Source: an uncultured Lysobacteraceae bacterium
GTDB lineage: Bacteria; Pseudomonadota; Gammaproteobacteria; Xanthomonadales; Rhodanobacteraceae
NCBI GenBank assembly: GCA_946480705.1
Contig: CAMLLF010000316.1
Coordinates: 1 to 5,422, forward strand
DNA: 5,422 nt
Direction: 5' to 3'
The position numbers were made by a program, and so were the translations under genes. Positions within the stretch are counted from its first letter, which is position 1; each line of letters begins with the position of its first letter. Below are positions 1 through 5,299 of this stretch, piece by piece. The notes under the pieces were generated by a model. It was not told the origin of the DNA, did not search any database, and saw nothing but the letters and a program-made list of their open reading frames with translations.

Positions 1-1151
1 AGCGCGAACGCCGTGAGCTGTTCCGCGAGCGCTTCGCTGCGGAACCGCTGCGGCGCGATGCCGGCCACGATGCTGTCCACGAGCGTTCTCGACCAGACGT
101 TACGGCGGCTGCCGTTGGTCAGGTAGATCACCGTGTAGACGTCGCCGTCGAGCGTGTCGCGGAACAGGATGCGCACGCGAACCCGCGCGCCGCCGTCGTG
201 TCCGACCTGCCGGTATTCGCCGCTTTCGCCGATTTCCCAGCCCGCGGCGAACCAGCCGCGCTGCCCGCCCGGCAAGGTCTGCGGCTGCCACAGCTGCTGC
301 AGCGTCTTCCCGGCGACGAGATCGCCATCGGTCACGGCGCGCAGGAACGTGGCCAGGTCGCCGACGCTCGTATACAGCGCGGCGTGGCCCAGCGCGTACT
401 TCGGCCAGGCGATGTCCGGCTCGCGCTGCAGTTGGCCGTTCTTGCCGAGATAACCGGTGACGACGCCTTTTCCGGGCAGGCCGTCCCTGCCGAGGCAGGT
501 ATGCCGCAGCCGCAGCCGGCCGATGATGCGTTCCGTCGCGATGTCCGCATAAGGCTTGCCGTAGTGCGTTTCCAGCAGCGCCGTCAGCACGAGGAAGTTC
601 GTTTGCGTGTAGCGCGTCTCAGTACCCGAAGCAAAAACGAACGGCGTGTCGGCGAGCGCCGCGAACACCGCCGACAGCGTTGCCGGGAATGACGCGTTGG
701 CTTGCGCGGTGCCCGTCATCTGCGCGTCGCTGAAGTATTCGGGCAGGCCGGACGTGTGGCTCAGCAACTGACGAACCGTGACCTCGCGCCAGCGTGGCGG
801 AAGGCCCGGAACATAGGTGCCGGCGGGACGATCGAGCTCGATCGCGTCCTGCTCGACGAGCTGCATGACGAGCGTGCTCGCGAACAGTTTGCTCAGGGAA
901 TACGCCGGAAACACGTCGTCGCGTGTCGCGCGCCGGCCGGTCTCGAGATCGGCCTGGCCGGCGACGCGGACGAACAGCTCGCGTCCGTTGCGGGTGACGT
1001 GGACGGCCTGCGCCGCAATGCCGTAGCGCTGTTCGTTGACCGCCATCTGTCGCGCCAGCCGATCCGCCAGCGCGCCGGGCTTCTCGGCGGCGGCGAGCGC
1101 CGGCGACAGCAGCAGGAACGGCAGAACGCGGCAAACACGTTGACTCAGCAC
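1..1151 (-). CDS. Secreted serine hydrolase, beta-lactamase / class C PBP-like family (3' end cut by window edge)
   Basis: The minus-strand frame is open from GTG 1151 to base 3, giving 383 complete codons. The frame has no upstream ATG. GTG is chosen because AAGGA (1164-1160) lies 8 bases before it and the protein then opens with a signal peptide (hydrophobic VLPFLLLSPALAAA, residues 9-22, cleavage near Ala20-Ala22). Visible family motifs are SxxK as S85-L-S-K88 (nucleophile Ser85), LLSHTSGL at 129-136, the YxN-equivalent as Y181-T-Q183, and GHDGG at 317-321 in place of KTG. These are the hallmarks of the broad 'beta-lactamase-related serine hydrolase' group, which includes DD-peptidases, esterases and peptidases acting in the periplasm or outside the cell. 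Substrate cannot be told from sequence. HxG instead of KTG argues against a true class C beta-lactamase. Asn of YxN is replaced by Gln. The length suggests only a short C-terminal part is missing. It is divergent from the glycosidase-like gene at 1507. Confidence 0.9.
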   Translation of the reverse strand, partial: MLSQRVCRVLPFLLLSPALAAAEKPGALADRLARQMAVNEQRYGIAAQAVHVTRNGRELFVRVAGQADLETGRRATRDDVFPAYSLSKLFASTLVMQLVEQDAIELDRPAGTYVPGLPPRWREVTVRQLLSHTSGLPEYFSDAQMTGTAQANASFPATLSAVFAALADTPFVFASGTETRYTQTNFLVLTALLETHYGKPYADIATERIIGRLRLRHTCLGRDGLPGKGVVTGYLGKNGQLQREPDIAWPKYALGHAALYTSVGDLATFLRAVTDGDLVAGKTLQQLWQPQTLPGGQRGWFAAGWEIGESGEYRQVGHDGGARVRVRILFRDTLDGDVYTVIYLTNGSRRNVWSRTLVDSIVAGIAPQRFRSEALAEQLTAFA

Positions 1152-1159
1152 GTCGATGA

Positions 1160-1164
1160 TCCTT
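1160..1164 (-). promoter_or_regulatory. Ribosome binding site deciding a GTG start
   Basis: Minus-strand AAGGA sits 8 bases upstream of GTG 1151. No ATG exists in this frame before residue 36, and starting there would delete the signal peptide. The site therefore supports the GTG start of the serine hydrolase. Confidence 0.7.
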
Positions 1165-1244
1165 GGCAGAGCGAGGCGGGCCCGGGCGGCCGCATAGCTT
1201 AGCGGGACGCACGGCCGGACGTTCGCTTTTCGCCGCCCGGCCCC

Positions 1245-1262
1245 GATGCCGTCGGCGGCATC
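1245..1262. repeat. Inverted repeat, 7-bp arms
   Basis: GATGCCG (1245-1251) and CGGCATC (1256-1262) are perfect reverse complements around TCGG. There is no T-tract on either side, so it is not a canonical terminator. It lies about 95 bases upstream of the hydrolase GTG and could be an operator, a leader hairpin or chance in GC-rich DNA. Confidence 0.4.
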
Positions 1263-1389
1263 CGCGACGAACTCGCGCACACCCGAAGGGGGATTCATCG
1301 CCTCCGCTCGTCCTCGCGCCGCTGCATTTTCTTTCGTGGCGAACTTCTCACTTTTATCAATGGCCACTTCGTGCGTGTAAACGCGGCGT

Positions 1390-1410
1390 CGCCGGGTTCG
1401 TTACCCGGCG
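1390..1410. repeat. Inverted repeat, 8-bp arms, upstream of glycosidase-like gene
   Basis: CGCCGGGT (1390-1397) and ACCCGGCG (1403-1410) pair perfectly around the loop TCGTT. With one bulged base (C1411), GT 1388-1389 can also pair with AC 1412-1413. The repeat lies 96 bases before ATG 1507 and just downstream of the AT-rich island. It could be a protein-binding operator or a 5' leader hairpin. No T-tract follows, so a simple terminator is less likely. Confidence 0.5.
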
Positions 1411-1493
1411 CACCTCGGCGTTCGCGCGCGCGATGGTTTCGGGCGCGGACGCCGGGGAAACGGGTGGAATTGCAATGAATGCACGACAATCAA

Positions 1494-1500
1494 AAGGAGA
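1494..1500 (+). promoter_or_regulatory. Strong ribosome binding site for the glycosidase-like gene
   Basis: AAGGAGA is a near-perfect Shine-Dalgarno sequence. Its AAGGAG core ends 7 bases before ATG 1507, which fixes that start over other candidates. Confidence 0.85.
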
Positions 1501-1506
1501 GAAGCA

Positions 1507-3195
1507 ATGTTTGCTCGACTGACAGCGGCGCTGTTGATGGTGGCGGCAGCGGCGCAGGTATCGACGGTTCACGCGGACGCGCTGCCGGATCCGGCCGGCG
1601 GCAGTCCGGAAATGCTGCAGACCTCGCCGCTGGGCCAGAACCTCGAGGACGTACAGGATTGGTCGACGAGCTACAACTTCGTCGACGTGATGAAGCAGTC
1701 GCGCAGCTGGATCACGCAGAACGCGGCGTCGAACATCTTCGATACCGAGGATGCGGCCTGCCTGGATCTGGACGAACGCGGCTACGTCCGCTCGCTGACT
1801 CCGCAGACGGATCGGCCGGGCTGCACGTCGCCGAACTACGACTCGGTCGCGACGCTGTTCTTTTTCGGCGAGTGGAAGGGACACTATCCGGCCGGCCGTT
1901 ATCAGGTCACGTACAACGGCCGCGGCAAGCTCTCGTACTTCTTCGCGGCCAGGAAGGCGAACTCGCTGCCGAATCGCGACGAGGTCGACGTCGATCCGTC
2001 GCTCGGCGGCTGGATGATGCGCATCGAGGAGATCGATCCGACCGATCCGATCCGCGACATCCACGTCTACATGCCCGGTTACGGCATTTCCGGCGAAACC
2101 GAGTTTCATCCGGATTTCCTCAAGCAGCTGCGCAACGTGAAGATCGTGCGCTTCATGGACTGGATGAAGACCAACAATTCCACGCAGAAGGAATTCGCGG
2201 ATCGTCCGAAGCTCGACGATGTGCGCTGGACCGAGCGCGGCGTACCGCTGGAGCAGATGCTGCGCCTGGCCAACCGCGAGATGCTGTCGCCGTGGTTCAA
2301 CATGCCGCATGAAGCGAGCGACGACTACGTGCGCCAGTTCGCGACCATGGTTCAGCGCGATCTTCGCGGACCGCAGAAAGTCTATGTGGAATATTCCAAC
2401 GAAGTCTGGAACGGCCAGTTCCGCCAGGGCCAGTACGTCGAGGACCGCGGCACCGCGGAGTACGGCGCCAGCCAGGGAACCGCGTTCGATCGGCGCCTGA
2501 ACTGGTACGGCCAGCGCTCGGCGCAGATCTGCGATATCTGGAAGCAGGTGTTCGCCTCCGAGCCGAATCGCGTGGTCTGCGTGCTCGGCGCACAGGCGGC
2601 CAACGACTACACGCAGACCCAGGCGGCGGACTGCCCGATGTGGACGAGCGGCAAGCCCTGTTCCGCGCACGGCATGAAGGCCGTCGCGATCGCGCCGTAT
2701 TTCGGCGGTTATCTGGGCAAGCCCGGCAACGCGGCGATCGTGAAGGACTGGAGCCTCGACACGCTGTTCGCCGAGATCAACAACGGCGGCCAATTGCCGA
2801 ACGGGCCGCGCGGCGGCGCGCTGGCGCAGGCGAAATCGTGGATCGGTCCGCACCGCGTCGCGGCAAACGCGCGCGGCCTGCAACTGATCGCGTACGAGGG
2901 CGGCCAGCATCTCGTCGGCTTCAACGGTGCCGAGAACATTCCCGCGCTGACGGCGCTGTTCACGAGCGCGAACCGCGATCCGCGCATGGAGCAGGCATAC
3001 GGCCGCTATCTGCAGAACTGGCGCGACAAGGGCGGCCAGACCTTCATCCACTTCAACGCATCGGGTCAATACAGCAAGTACGGCAGCTGGGGCACCGTGG
3101 AATATCTCGACGAAGTGTTCCTGTCGCCGAAGGCGATGGCGCTGCAGAACTTTGCGCTGGACGGCTGCTGGTGGACTGGATGCGGCGATTGGTAA
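1507..3195 (+). CDS. Secreted clan GH-A-like glycoside hydrolase of unassigned specificity (562 aa)
   Basis: The product starts with a signal peptide (residues 1-23, cleavage after VHA), so it acts outside the cytoplasm. Residues about 24-195 look like a beta-rich N-terminal domain containing YPAGRY (127-132) and DPIRDIHVYMPG (180-191). A TIM-barrel-like domain follows: VRFMDWM (214-220), WFNMPHEASDDYV (263-275), VYVEYSNEVWNG (292-303), LIAYEGGQHL, and FNASGQYSKYGSWG (516-529). N298-E299 fits the clan GH-A acid/base 'NE' on strand 4, and E464 fits the strand-7 nucleophile. Both are assigned by motif only. I recall close homologues being labelled vaguely as 'cellulose-binding domain' proteins, but no carbohydrate-binding module is evident. 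Eight cysteines remain in the mature protein, including the C-terminal CWWTGC, which allows disulfides. A terminator follows, so it looks monocistronic. A glycosidase or glycan-binding role is inferred; the substrate is unknown. Confidence 0.88.
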   Translation: MFARLTAALLMVAAAAQVSTVHADALPDPAGGSPEMLQTSPLGQNLEDVQDWSTSYNFVDVMKQSRSWITQNAASNIFDTEDAACLDLDERGYVRSLTPQTDRPGCTSPNYDSVATLFFFGEWKGHYPAGRYQVTYNGRGKLSYFFAARKANSLPNRDEVDVDPSLGGWMMRIEEIDPTDPIRDIHVYMPGYGISGETEFHPDFLKQLRNVKIVRFMDWMKTNNSTQKEFADRPKLDDVRWTERGVPLEQMLRLANREMLSPWFNMPHEASDDYVRQFATMVQRDLRGPQKVYVEYSNEVWNGQFRQGQYVEDRGTAEYGASQGTAFDRRLNWYGQRSAQICDIWKQVFASEPNRVVCVLGAQAANDYTQTQAADCPMWTSGKPCSAHGMKAVAIAPYFGGYLGKPGNAAIVKDWSLDTLFAEINNGGQLPNGPRGGALAQAKSWIGPHRVAANARGLQLIAYEGGQHLVGFNGAENIPALTALFTSANRDPRMEQAYGRYLQNWRDKGGQTFIHFNASGQYSKYGSWGTVEYLDEVFLSPKAMALQNFALDGCWWTGCGDW

Positions 3196-3206
3196 GTGTG
3201 GACAGG

Positions 3207-3245
3207 CATGAGCGGGTGATGCGGTGGAGCCGGCGCCCGCTCATG
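3207..3245 (+). terminator. Stable hairpin just after the glycosidase-like gene
   Basis: CATGAGCGGG (3207-3216) and CCCGCTCATG (3236-3245) are perfect 10-bp arms. The stem can grow inward by T3217-G3235 (wobble) and G3218-C3234. It begins 12 bases after the TAA at 3193-3195. No T-tract follows, so it may protect the mRNA 3' end or assist the canonical terminator downstream. Confidence 0.5.
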
Positions 3246-3310
3246 ACGCCAATGGATCTCGGGGACTTTCGCTGGCGCCGACGGCGCGGCGGAGCCCATC
3301 CCCACCCATG

Positions 3311-3336
3311 CCCTCCCCTTGAAGGGGAGGGTTTTT
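3311..3336 (+). terminator. Rho-independent terminator
   Basis: CCCTCCCC (3311-3318) and GGGGAGGG (3324-3331) form an 8-bp GC stem around TTGAA, and the arms are complementary even further into the loop. TTTTT (3332-3336) follows directly. This is the classic intrinsic terminator layout. It would end transcription of the glycosidase-like gene and insulate the next operon. The same sequence looks like a dispersed Xanthomonadales intergenic repeat. Confidence 0.8.
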
Positions 3337-3350
3337 CCGCTCTGATTTCT

Positions 3351-3378
3351 GCGATTCGCGATTCGTCGTTCCCGATTC
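3351..3378. repeat. Short tandem heptamer repeat (about four units)
   Basis: The units are GCGATTC (3351), GCGATTC (3358), GTCGTTC (3365) and CCGATTC (3372). The first two are identical; the fourth differs from them by one base and the third by two. I recall similar CGATTCC-type tandem arrays in intergenic DNA of Xanthomonadales. It follows the terminator within 15 bases, so both may belong to one repeat element. Confidence 0.6.
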
Positions 3379-3438
3379 CCGGCCCCAAAGCCCCGCCCGC
3401 TTGTTCGCCCTGACGGCGCGCGCTCGTTGTAAGCAATG

Positions 3439-3458
3439 AATCTCACCCCTGAGAGATT
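3439..3458 (+). promoter_or_regulatory. Inverted repeat covering the ribosome binding site of the 90-aa gene
   Basis: AATCTC (3439-3444) and GAGATT (3453-3458) pair around an 8-base loop. An alternative register pairs TCTCA (3441-3445) with TGAGA (3450-3454). The purine-rich GAGAG at 3451-3455, 9 bases before ATG 3465, is the only plausible Shine-Dalgarno and lies within the right arm. The hairpin could therefore limit translation, but the short stem makes this tentative. Confidence 0.35.
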
Positions 3459-3464
3459 GCGCCA

Positions 3465-3737
3465 ATGTCCCCTTTACGCCTCCTCGCCGGCGTTTCGGTG
3501 CTGTGCGCGTGCGCCTTCTGCGCGCATGGCCAGTCCGGCGGCCCGTTCGCCATCGTCAACAGCACGGTCGATTCGGGCGGCGGCGAAAGCGCCGCGGCGC
3601 CGTATGTCGTGCGCTACACGGCGGGTCAGCCCGACGCCGCCTTTTCCGCCGGCGGAACCTATGAAGTCCGCGGCGGCTTCTGGGGATCGCGCAGCAATCC
3701 GCAGAGCGACCTGATCTTCACCGACGCCTTCGAATGA
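3465..3737 (+). CDS. Small exported protein with GQPDA/GGFWG module and IFxDxFE-type C-terminal tail (90 aa)
   Basis: The protein has an N-terminal export signal (Arg5, hydrophobic core 6-20). Cleavage may follow AHG (residue 22). VLCAC at 12-16 also fits a loose lipobox, so a lipoprotein is possible. The mature part has one copy of a pattern I recall from secreted planctomycete and gammaproteobacterial proteins: TVDSGGG (34-40), TAGQPDA (52-58), GGTYEV (63-68), GGFWG (70-74). A short linker then leads to the final DLIFTDAFE (82-90). I recall the ending IFxDGFE on many secreted Xanthomonadales proteins; here Ala replaces Gly. No membrane helix or basic cluster accompanies the tail, so it is not a PEP-CTERM or LPXTG signal. 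Function is unknown. It is the first gene of a pair, and its stop overlaps the next gene's ribosome binding site. Confidence 0.85.
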   Translation: MSPLRLLAGVSVLCACAFCAHGQSGGPFAIVNSTVDSGGGESAAAPYVVRYTAGQPDAAFSAGGTYEVRGGFWGSRSNPQSDLIFTDAFE

Positions 3738-3740
3738 GGA
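3736..3740 (+). promoter_or_regulatory. Ribosome binding site overlapping the upstream stop codon
   Basis: GAGGA overlaps the TGA of the 90-aa gene (3735-3737) and ends 8 bases before ATG 3749. This favours ATG 3749 over the in-frame ATG 3734, which has no Shine-Dalgarno. It also suggests that ribosomes finishing the first gene start the second. Confidence 0.7.
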
Positions 3741-3748
3741 CGACTGCC

Positions 3749-5086
3749 ATGCCTGCAATCCGCTCCGCGCTTTTTGCCGCCCTGCTCGCGTGCTCGCTGC
3801 CGGCACTGGCCGATACGACGTTCACGTATCAGGGCGAACTGACGAACAGCTCCGTTCCGGCCACCGGAAATTTCGATTTTCGTTTCATTCTGTACTCGGC
3901 CGATCTCGGCGGCACGCAGATCGGTCCGATCGTCACGCGCAGCAACGTGGCCGTGAGCCAGGGTGTTTTCACGGTGCCGCTGGATTTCGGCTCGCAGTTC
4001 GGCAGCGAGGCGCGGTTTCTCGAAATCGCCGTGAAATCATCGGGTGCGCCGAGCTACACGCTGCTGTCGCCGCGCCAGCCGCTGACGCCGTCCACGCATG
4101 CGCTCGGTCTCGTGCTGCCGTATGCCACGAACTTCAACACGGCCAGCACCGGCCTTTCGCTGGTCAACGCCGGCGACGGCGACGTGATCCGCGCCGACAC
4201 CTCGGGCACGGGTTTCGGGATCATTTCCATGGGTTCGGCGCTCGGCGGCGGCATCTATTCCTCGGTCGGCAACGGCGGCAGCGGCAGCGAGCACTCGGCC
4301 GTGACCGGCTACAACACGAGCAGCGGGTCGAACCAGCGCTACGCGGCCGAGTTCGAGCTGACGAACTCAGGCAGCGTGCGCGCGGCCATTTACGCGCGCA
4401 CGGCCGGCAGCGGCATGGCCATCGATGCGGAAGTCAACGCGAATACGACGGCGACGGCGCTCTATGCACGCACGTCGAGCAACCAGAGCTCGAGCTATGC
4501 GGGACGCTTTTCCGGCCCGGTGTCGGTCGAATGCGCCGCGGCAAACTGCAACAACGCCCACGCGCTGCGCGTGACCGGCAACACGAGCGTCGTGGGCACG
4601 CTGTCGAAATCGGCGGGTTCGTTCCGCATCGATCATCCGCTGGATCCGGCCGGCAAGTTCCTGTCGCATTCGTTCGTCGAATCGCCGGACATGAAGAACC
4701 TCTACGACGGCGTGGTCACGCTCGACGCGAACGGCAACGCGCAAGTGGAGATGCCGGCGTGGTTCGAGGCGCTCAATCGCGACTTCCGCTACCAGCTGAC
4801 CGGCATCGGCGCCGCGTCGCCGAACGCCTATGTCGCCGAGGAGATCAAGGAGAACCGCTTCGTCATCGCCGGCGGCACGCCGTACGCGAAGATTTCCTGG
4901 CAGGTCACCGGTACGCGTCACGACGCCTATGCGCGCGCGCATCCGATTCCGGTCGAGGAGGACAAGGACGCCGAGCAGAAGGGCCGGTATCTGACGCCGG
5001 AAGTGTTCGGCAAGTCGCGCGAGTCGGCCATCCATCGCGACGACGCCGGCGTACCGGCGATCAATCCGCCGGCTTCGGTGCAGTAA
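3749..5086 (+). CDS. Exported, probably oligomeric fibre-like surface protein (445 aa)
   Basis: ATG 3749 is chosen for its ribosome binding site; ATG 3734 would add five residues and overlap the upstream gene by ATGA. The export signal spans residues 1-21 (cleavage PALA-D). LLAC at 12-15 could alternatively be a lipobox. Residues about 22-118 form a beta-rich domain (TFTYQGEL, LSPRQPLTPSTHAL) that I recall at the start of many secreted bacterial proteins. Residues about 120-290 are Gly/Ser/Ala/Asn-rich with repeated strand-like motifs: YAAEF (198-202), AIYART (213-218), ALYART (237-242), YAGRF (250-254). This resembles a beta-helix or fibre shaft. From 291 a conserved module follows: SFRIDHPLDP, HSFVESPDM (307-315), PAWFEALNRDFRYQLTGIG (336-354), SWQVTGTRHD (383-392). 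I know it from uncharacterised surface and tail-fibre-like proteins. No S74 autoprotease-like motif was seen. Function is unknown; adhesion or matrix structure is inferred. Confidence 0.88.
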   Translation: MPAIRSALFAALLACSLPALADTTFTYQGELTNSSVPATGNFDFRFILYSADLGGTQIGPIVTRSNVAVSQGVFTVPLDFGSQFGSEARFLEIAVKSSGAPSYTLLSPRQPLTPSTHALGLVLPYATNFNTASTGLSLVNAGDGDVIRADTSGTGFGIISMGSALGGGIYSSVGNGGSGSEHSAVTGYNTSSGSNQRYAAEFELTNSGSVRAAIYARTAGSGMAIDAEVNANTTATALYARTSSNQSSSYAGRFSGPVSVECAAANCNNAHALRVTGNTSVVGTLSKSAGSFRIDHPLDPAGKFLSHSFVESPDMKNLYDGVVTLDANGNAQVEMPAWFEALNRDFRYQLTGIGAASPNAYVAEEIKENRFVIAGGTPYAKISWQVTGTRHDAYARAHPIPVEEDKDAEQKGRYLTPEVFGKSRESAIHRDDAGVPAINPPASVQ

Positions 5087-5103
5087 GTCCGTCGCCGTTT
5101 CAC

Positions 5104-5136
5104 CGTGGTCGCGAGCGCGCCGCGTTCGCGACCGCG
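5104..5136 (+). terminator. Long GC-rich hairpin after the surface-protein operon
   Basis: The arms at 5104-5118 and 5122-5136 form about 15 base pairs, two of them G-T wobbles (5106/5134 and 5115/5125), around the 3-base loop GCC. It starts 17 bases after the TAA at 5084-5086. Position and stability fit a transcript end, but no T-tract follows. It is either a non-canonical terminator or a 3' stabilising hairpin. Confidence 0.5.
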
Positions 5137-5152
5137 AGGCCTCGCCTCCGCC

Positions 5153-5190
5153 GACGCCGGGATTCGCTGCGCTCGCTGCCGACCGGCGTC
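5153..5190. repeat. Inverted repeat, 8-bp arms, 22-base spacer
   Basis: GACGCCGG (5153-5160) and CCGGCGTC (5183-5190) are perfect reverse complements. The spacer contains two near copies of a GCTGC/GCTCGC motif (5166-5179). The long spacer weakens the case for a stable RNA hairpin. Confidence 0.4.
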
Positions 5191-5260
5191 GCATCCACCA
5201 GGGCGCGCCGTGATCGCCCCGGCCGCGCTTTTGCGCTTGTGCAGAACTACAGGGGCTGCG

Positions 5261-5299
5261 GATGCGCTCTCGAGGCTCGCGACGCCTCTTGAGCGCATC
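5261..5299. repeat. Imperfect inverted repeat, terminator-like hairpin
   Basis: GATGCGCTC (5261-5269) pairs perfectly with GAGCGCATC (5291-5299). A 2x2 mismatch follows, then GAGGC (5272-5276) pairs with GCCTC (5284-5288) around a 7-base loop. The stretch after it, TGTTCATCTGT, is T-rich for this genome, so it may terminate rightward transcription weakly, or act as a structured leader or operator for a gene to the right. Confidence 0.5.

Larger units (their letters stand above)
1152..1506. other. Divergent intergenic region (355 bases) between serine hydrolase and glycosidase-like gene
   Basis: No convincing gene lies here. It holds the two ribosome binding sites, inverted repeats at 1245-1262 and 1390-1410, and an AT-richer island at about 1326-1381 in otherwise GC-rich DNA. 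That island is the most likely place for promoter elements. One weak plus-strand match is TTATCA (1354-1359), a 16-base gap, then TGTAAA (1376-1381). I cannot assign a promoter firmly. The arrangement requires at least one promoter for each divergent gene, by inference from gene orientation. Confidence 0.5.
3196..3464. other. Intergenic region (269 bases) before the surface-protein operon
   Basis: No gene is supported. It contains the hairpin at 3207-3245, the terminator at 3311-3336, the heptamer array at 3351-3378 and the inverted repeat at 3439-3458. The promoter of the following gene pair must lie after the terminator, in about 3337-3450, but I could not pick out a clear -35/-10 pair. Confidence 0.5.

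Noticed and set aside
198..1202. Plus-strand open frames at 198-692 and 702-1202
   Set aside because: They mirror the minus-strand serine hydrolase, have Arg/Gln-rich low-information sequence and no family motif.
619..1212. Minus-strand ATG frame of 197 codons at the hydrolase 5' end
   Set aside because: It is Arg-rich and out of frame with the SxxK, SHTSG and GHDGG motifs, which are all in the GTG 1151 frame.
1374..1385. GTAAACG-like half-site resembling a LacI-family sugar regulator operator
   Set aside because: The full palindrome is not present, only a half-site, so a specific regulator cannot be claimed.
1163..1522. Plus-strand 119-codon frame across the divergent intergenic region
   Set aside because: Its sequence looks random and basic, it overlaps the start of the 1507 gene, and it lacks a ribosome binding site.
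1357..3069. 570-codon open frame on the minus strand, antisense to the glycosidase-like gene
   Set aside because: It has no coherent domain pattern or export signal and is very rich in Arg, Ala and Val, as expected for a mirror frame of GC-rich coding DNA. The plus-strand gene has a ribosome binding site, signal peptide and conserved motifs.
3734..3748. Alternative start ATG 3734 giving an ATGA overlap with the 90-aa gene
   Set aside because: It has no Shine-Dalgarno, while ATG 3749 has GAGGA at 8 bases. It remains a possible minor start.
4367..5194. 275-codon minus-strand frame opposite the 445-aa gene
   Set aside because: It is Arg-rich with no recognisable motif and mirrors the real gene.
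3790..5292. Long plus-strand frame overlapping the 445-aa protein
   Set aside because: The Arg/His-rich product is a frame shadow; the 3749 frame has the signal peptide and conserved modules.
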